64,000 nucleotides of DNA from Selenomonadales bacterium (lineage in GTDB: Bacteria; Bacillota; Negativicutes; Sporomusales; UBA7701), in contig JAHDOI010000057.1 of NCBI GenBank assembly GCA_018434945.1, positions 1 to 64,000 of the forward strand. The letters are read 5' to 3'. The position numbers were made by a program, and so were the translations under genes. Position 1 is the stretch's first letter. Every line of letters begins with the position of its first letter. Below are positions 60,547 to 64,000 of the stretch, piece by piece. The notes under the pieces were generated by a model. It was not told the DNA's origin. It made no database searches and saw nothing but the letters and a program-made list of their open reading frames with translations.

Positions 60547-60851
60547 GCATTCTCCTCCTCCGTTCGAAAAAACCTGAAAAGCTGTCTTATATCTATATTA
60601 AAACACTGCAAAGCCTTTTTCAACGGTTATGCCAGGCCCTTCCGGAATCACGGGTGCCTGTCATGATGTCAGAAGCCCGCAAAGCCGGTGCGCATATTAA
60701 TCTTTTTCCGGCAGCTTTGCCGTGATTGTCCCTTACCCCCCGCAAGAAGAAGGTATTCCCCTTCCCCCCTTTGAAGAACTAAGAAAGACACATTTATTCA
60801 CTCGCCGGGCTCATACTAAAATCACCGCACAATAAGCTGGCTGGAGGAAAT
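60547..60851. other. Divergent intergenic region (305 bases)
   Basis: Between the C_GCAxxG_C_C gene and selO. GGAGG-type ribosome sites flank both genes, but no promoter with both boxes, hairpin of note or small gene was seen. Confidence 0.4.
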
Positions 60852-62327
60852 ATGGCGAAAGAAACACCGGAAAACGACGCCGGATGGAGACTGGATAACA
60901 GCTACGCCCGTCTCCCGAAAACATTTTTCAGCATCCTGAACCCGACGCCCGTAAAGTCACCGCAGCTGATTATCCTCAACATCCCCCTCGCGGCATCCCT
61001 GGGGCTGAATAGCCGGGAACTGCAAAGCGCGGGCGGCGTGGCGGCGCTCGCCGGCAACATTGTTCCCGCGGGCGCTTTGCCGCTTGCCCAAGCTTACGCA
61101 GGCCATCAGTTCGGGCATTTCACCATGTTGGGCGACGGCCGGGCCATTCTGCTCGGCGAGCAGCTCACTCCCCGGGGCGAGCGGTTCGACATCCAGCTCA
61201 AAGGCGCGGGGCGAACGCCATACTCCCGCGGCGGCGACGGCCGGGCGGCGCTCGGGCCGATGCTGCGCGAGTATATCATCAGCGAAGCGATGCATGCCCT
61301 GGGCATTGCCACCACCCGCAGCCTCGCTGTGGTCACGACCGGCGAACCGGTGATCCGCGAAACCGTTCTGCCAGGCGCGGTCCTGACCCGCGTCGCGGCC
61401 AGCCACCTGCGTGTGGGCACATTCCAGTACGCCTCCGCCCGGGGAAATCCCGGTGATCTCCGGTCCCTGGCCGACTATACGCTGTGGCGCCATTTCCCGG
61501 ACGCCGAACATAGCGACAACCGCTACCTCGCGCTGCTGCGGTCGGTAATCGCACGTCAGGCCAAACTGGTCGCCGGCTGGCAGCTGGTCGGCTTCATCCA
61601 CGGAGTCATGAACACCGACAACATGGCCCTCAGCGGCGAAACCATCGACTATGGACCCTGCGCCTTCATGGACGCCTACGACCCGGAAACGGTTTTCAGC
61701 TCCATCGACGTCACCGGCCGTTACGCGTATGGCAACCAGCCGCACATTGCCGGCTGGAATCTCGCGCGCTTCGCCGAAACCCTCCTGCCGCTGCTCCATC
61801 CCGACGAAACGCAGGCCGTCAGCCTCGCCCAGGACGCTCTGTCGGCGTATCCGGACTCATATAACGCCAACTGGCTCGCCGGCATGAGGGCCAAACTGGG
61901 CATCTTCAACGCCGAACCCGGCGACAAAGACCTTATTGAAGACCTTCTCGACATCATGAAGGAAAAGCGGGCCGACTACACAAATACCTTCCGCGGGCTA
62001 ACGACCGGCGATCAACGGGAAACGGCCCTGTTCGGCGCAGGCGAATTTACGCGCTGGCGGGAAAAGTGGCAGGCCAGACTGGGCAGACAGCCGCAGACCG
62101 CGGACGCCGCCAACAAGCTGATGCGCAGCAGCAACCCCGCGGTAATTCCCCGCAACCACCGGGTCGAAGCCGCTCTCGAAAGCGCCGTGAAACACGGCGA
62201 CCATACCGTCATGGCCAAGCTGCTCGACACCCTTTCCCAGCCCTACGCCTACTCGGCCGAACAGGATGAGTATTCACAGCCGCCCGCCCCCGCCGCATGC
62301 CCCTACAAAACCTTCTGCGGCACGTGA
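60852..62327 (+). CDS. selO: Protein adenylyltransferase SelO
   Basis: A 491-residue pseudokinase-fold AMP transferase (SelO/YdiU) that AMPylates proteins on Ser/Thr/Tyr. Motifs are [18 protein letters not shown] near residues 81-98, [20 protein letters not shown] near 115-134, and the active-site block [20 protein letters not shown] near 254-273. The C-terminus CPYKTFCGT keeps the conserved Cys that is selenocysteine in animals. Length is typical for bacterial SelO. ATG at 60852 follows GGAGGAAAT. No operon partner except a possible link to the downstream transporter. Confidence 0.92.
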   Translation: MAKETPENDAGWRLDNSYARLPKTFFSILNPTPVKSPQLIILNIPLAASLGLNSRELQSAGGVAALAGNIVPAGALPLAQAYAGHQFGHFTMLGDGRAILLGEQLTPRGERFDIQLKGAGRTPYSRGGDGRAALGPMLREYIISEAMHALGIATTRSLAVVTTGEPVIRETVLPGAVLTRVAASHLRVGTFQYASARGNPGDLRSLADYTLWRHFPDAEHSDNRYLALLRSVIARQAKLVAGWQLVGFIHGVMNTDNMALSGETIDYGPCAFMDAYDPETVFSSIDVTGRYAYGNQPHIAGWNLARFAETLLPLLHPDETQAVSLAQDALSAYPDSYNANWLAGMRAKLGIFNAEPGDKDLIEDLLDIMKEKRADYTNTFRGLTTGDQRETALFGAGEFTRWREKWQARLGRQPQTADAANKLMRSSNPAVIPRNHRVEAALESAVKHGDHTVMAKLLDTLSQPYAYSAEQDEYSQPPAPAACPYKTFCGT

Positions 62328-62426
62328 AACGCAGAGCCTGCTCCGACAACCCGCCGCCACCTTAGGCTAAAACCGCCGCTGTCAGCATAAATATTAGCAT
62401 CCACACTGACTCGCGGAGGGAGAACC

Positions 62427-62849
62427 ATGGTCTTTCTCTACGCCTTCATCGCCGTGCTGTGCCTCGGCCTTGCCCCCTTCTTCGGCAAATCGGTCATCAA
62501 CTGTATCAATCCGCTTACCGCTTTCGCCATCAGGACCGTCATCGCCGCCGCTCTCGTTCTGGCCTGGGTGCTGCTAAGCCACACCTGTTTCGATATCAAA
62601 AGCCTGCCCTGGACCTTCTGGGTAATCGTCACCCTCGAAGCGGCAATCGCGGCCGTATTCGCCGACCTCGCCTATTTCTACGCCCTTGAGAAAGGCTCCA
62701 TCAACCAGGTCGCCCTCGTCATCTCCTGCGCGCCGCTCATTACAATGTTGACAGGTTATGTAGCCTTTGACGAAATGGTATCAAGCAAGCAAATCGTCGG
62801 CGCACTGCTCATCACCAGCGGCCTGGTCATCATCAACCTCGACTTCTGA
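62427..62849 (+). CDS. Half-size EamA/DMT-family transporter
   Basis: A 140-residue membrane protein with one EamA domain of about five helices (residues 3-20, 28-47, 60-80, 88-108 and 118-137), half the length of the usual ten-helix drug/metabolite transporters. Signatures are ALEKGSINQVALVISCAPLI near 87-106 and QIVGALLITSGLVIINL at the end. Half-size members work as dimers. ATG at 62427 follows CGGAGGGAG. It lies about 100 bases after selO with no clear terminator between. Substrate unknown. Confidence 0.85.
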   Translation: MVFLYAFIAVLCLGLAPFFGKSVINCINPLTAFAIRTVIAAALVLAWVLLSHTCFDIKSLPWTFWVIVTLEAAIAAVFADLAYFYALEKGSINQVALVISCAPLITMLTGYVAFDEMVSSKQIVGALLITSGLVIINLDF

Positions 62850-62855
62850 AGCCGC

Positions 62856-63686
62856 CTACCCCGTTCCCAGCTTCTCCCCGCACAGCTTGCAGAAGGCCGC
62901 ATCCCGGTCGTGATCCCGGCAGCCGCAGGAGGCGCAGGCCGCCTCCTCCCTTTTCCGCGACTGCTGCGCCAGTTCGACCGTCACTATCCCGGTCGGCACG
63001 GCGATGATCCCATAACCCAGGATCATCACGAGCGCGGCCAGCGCCCGTCCTGCGGTCGTTGTCGGCGTTATATCGCCGAAGCCCACCGTCGTAAGCGTCA
63101 CGACCGCCCAGTACATCCCCACCGGGATGCTGGAGAAGCCGTTCTCCGGACCCTCGATCATATACATCAGCGTTCCGATGACAACCACCAGCGTCAACAC
63201 GGTGCTGAGAAACACGGTGATCTTGAACCGGCTCGCCTTGAGCGCCCTTATCAGGACCTGCGCTTCGCCCACATACCGCCCGAGCTTCATAATCCGGAAA
63301 ACCCGCAGCAGCCGCAGCACCCTGATGACCAGGAAATACTGCATCCCGAAGCTGAACAGGCTGAAATAGGAAGGCAAAAAGGCCATCAGGTCAATCAGCC
63401 CCAGGGGGCTGCTCATATAACGCCACTTGTTCCGCACGCAGACCACCCTGAGCACATACTCGACGGTAAAGATGCCGGTGAAAACCCACTCCGCGGCAAA
63501 CAGCATCCGGTCGTATTTCGCCTCCAGACCGGGCACGCTCTCGAGGATAACCACCAGCAAGCTGAGCACGATCAGCCACAGCAAGGCCACGTCGAATGCC
63601 TTGCCCATTTTGGTATCCGCTTCGAATATGATAACGAACAGCCGCTCCCGCCAGTCCTGGGACAGCGGCTTCTGGTCGCGTTCCAT
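62856..63686 (-). CDS. Voltage-gated potassium channel-like protein with C-terminal zinc ribbon
   Basis: A 276-residue six-helix ion channel. S1-S4 include the voltage-sensor-like VIRVLRLLRVFRIMKLGR near residues 119-136, with Arg every third position; the pore loop has the K+ filter TTVGFGD near 211-217 between S5 and S6. After S6 a short tail carries CASCGC, then FCKLCGEK, a zinc-ribbon-like four-cysteine motif. ATG at 63686 is chosen because AGAGAGGT lies upstream. It is convergent with the EamA gene, six bases apart. Confidence 0.85.
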   Translation of the reverse strand: MERDQKPLSQDWRERLFVIIFEADTKMGKAFDVALLWLIVLSLLVVILESVPGLEAKYDRMLFAAEWVFTGIFTVEYVLRVVCVRNKWRYMSSPLGLIDLMAFLPSYFSLFSFGMQYFLVIRVLRLLRVFRIMKLGRYVGEAQVLIRALKASRFKITVFLSTVLTLVVVIGTLMYMIEGPENGFSSIPVGMYWAVVTLTTVGFGDITPTTTAGRALAALVMILGYGIIAVPTGIVTVELAQQSRKREEAACASCGCRDHDRDAAFCKLCGEKLGTG

Positions 63687-63885
63687 AACAAACCTCTCTT
63701 CGCCCATTCGCCCGTTTCACGGACCGTTAACTGTTTTATTCTGCCCCGGATATATGATTATCCTGCAAAGTCCCTCCCTTGACAACTGGCGCCGCCGCGT
63801 CTAGCATTAGAATTGACGGCAGCGCCGCCTGCGTCCTTTTCCGACAGACGGGGCAAGCCAGAAACGAGCGGGAGGACCGATACAC

Positions 63886-64000
63886 ATGGCGAAAACTCGT
63901 CCTGTTACCAGTCACCGGGTAACCGGCGGCGGCGGGGTCAGTCTCTATGCGGAAGAAACAGGCTGCGCCGACGGCCGGCCGATACTTTTCATCCACGGAT
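63886..64000 (+). CDS. Alpha/beta hydrolase, partial (window edge)
   Basis: The first 38 codons of a gene cut by the end of the window. GLY-rich GGGGVSLYAEE is followed by ILFIHG, the strand-3 and oxyanion HG motif of alpha/beta hydrolases such as haloperoxidase-like and lipase-like enzymes. ATG at 63886 follows GCGGGAGGA. Only the start is visible, so substrate class cannot be judged. Confidence 0.7.
   Translation, partial: MAKTRPVTSHRVTGGGGVSLYAEETGCADGRPILFIHG

Noticed and set aside
1-64000. tRNA, rRNA, CRISPR arrays, transposases, integrases or phage genes
   Set aside because: None recognised on either strand; the only repeat structure of note is at 17219-17415.

Overview
The window looks like the chromosome of an anaerobic, GC-rich, probably diderm Firmicute of the Negativicutes (Sporomusaceae-like). 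This is inferred from gene content, not from a marker gene: an 11-subunit complex I operon, two different [FeFe] hydrogenases, tripartite tricarboxylate (TTT) and TRAP-type solute receptors, a soluble secreted binding protein without a lipobox, and frequent GTG/TTG starts behind strong GGAGG ribosome sites. No rRNA, tRNA, CRISPR array, integrase or transposase was seen.

Layout. 1-2.3 kb: small HMA-like protein, a LarA-type (DUF2088) protein and a SYLF-domain protein. 2.6-7.4 kb: TTT transporter tctCBA facing a dgoK-eda pair (2-keto-3-deoxy sugar acid kinase and aldolase) that has a near-perfect sigma-A promoter. 7.5-8.9 kb: a NapH/NapG-like fused polyferredoxin. 9-17.2 kb: signalling genes (histidine kinase, HDOD response regulator, CheW, LuxR-type regulator) around a rifampicin phosphotransferase-like enzyme. 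17.2-20.2 kb: an odd palindromic element between two identical hairpins, a B3/4-domain protein, a flavodoxin-like reductase and a divergent MocR regulator. 20.3-26.9 kb: a six-gene sugar-acid operon (uronate-isomerase-like, tctC, degenerate M24 protein, Gfo/Idh/MocA dehydrogenase, tctB, tctA). 27.1 kb: an orphan TRAP receptor. 28.2-37.8 kb: nuoABCDHIJKLMN on the minus strand, without nuoEFG. 38-45.4 kb: ketopantoate reductase, a glutamate-synthase-like flavoprotein, M20 peptidase, a frameshifted GT9 glycosyltransferase and a secreted C69 dipeptidase. 45.8-47.4 kb: ribonuclease J.

47.6-54.3 kb is a hydrogen-metabolism island. A cytosolic HndA/C/D-type (probably electron-bifurcating) [FeFe] hydrogenase operon runs rightward and meets, at a shared terminator, a leftward operon for an exported [FeFe] hydrogenase with a Tat-signal small subunit and a b-type cytochrome. 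Together with complex I lacking its NADH module this suggests H2 cycling linked to ferredoxin/NAD(H) and quinone pools. Rex-like operators are visible upstream of the hnd operon and of nuoA.

54.7-58.4 kb carries the most novel-looking unit: a tightly coupled four-gene partner-switching cassette (STAS antagonist, HATPase anti-sigma kinase, NMT1/THI5-like solute-binding protein, and a dCache-HAMP-PP2C phosphatase). The remainder holds a small secreted protein gene interrupted by an in-frame TGA followed by a stem-loop, a divergent 2-hydroxyacid dehydrogenase, a C_GCAxxG_C_C protein, SelO, a half-size DMT transporter, a voltage-gated channel-like protein and the start of an alpha/beta hydrolase cut by the window edge.
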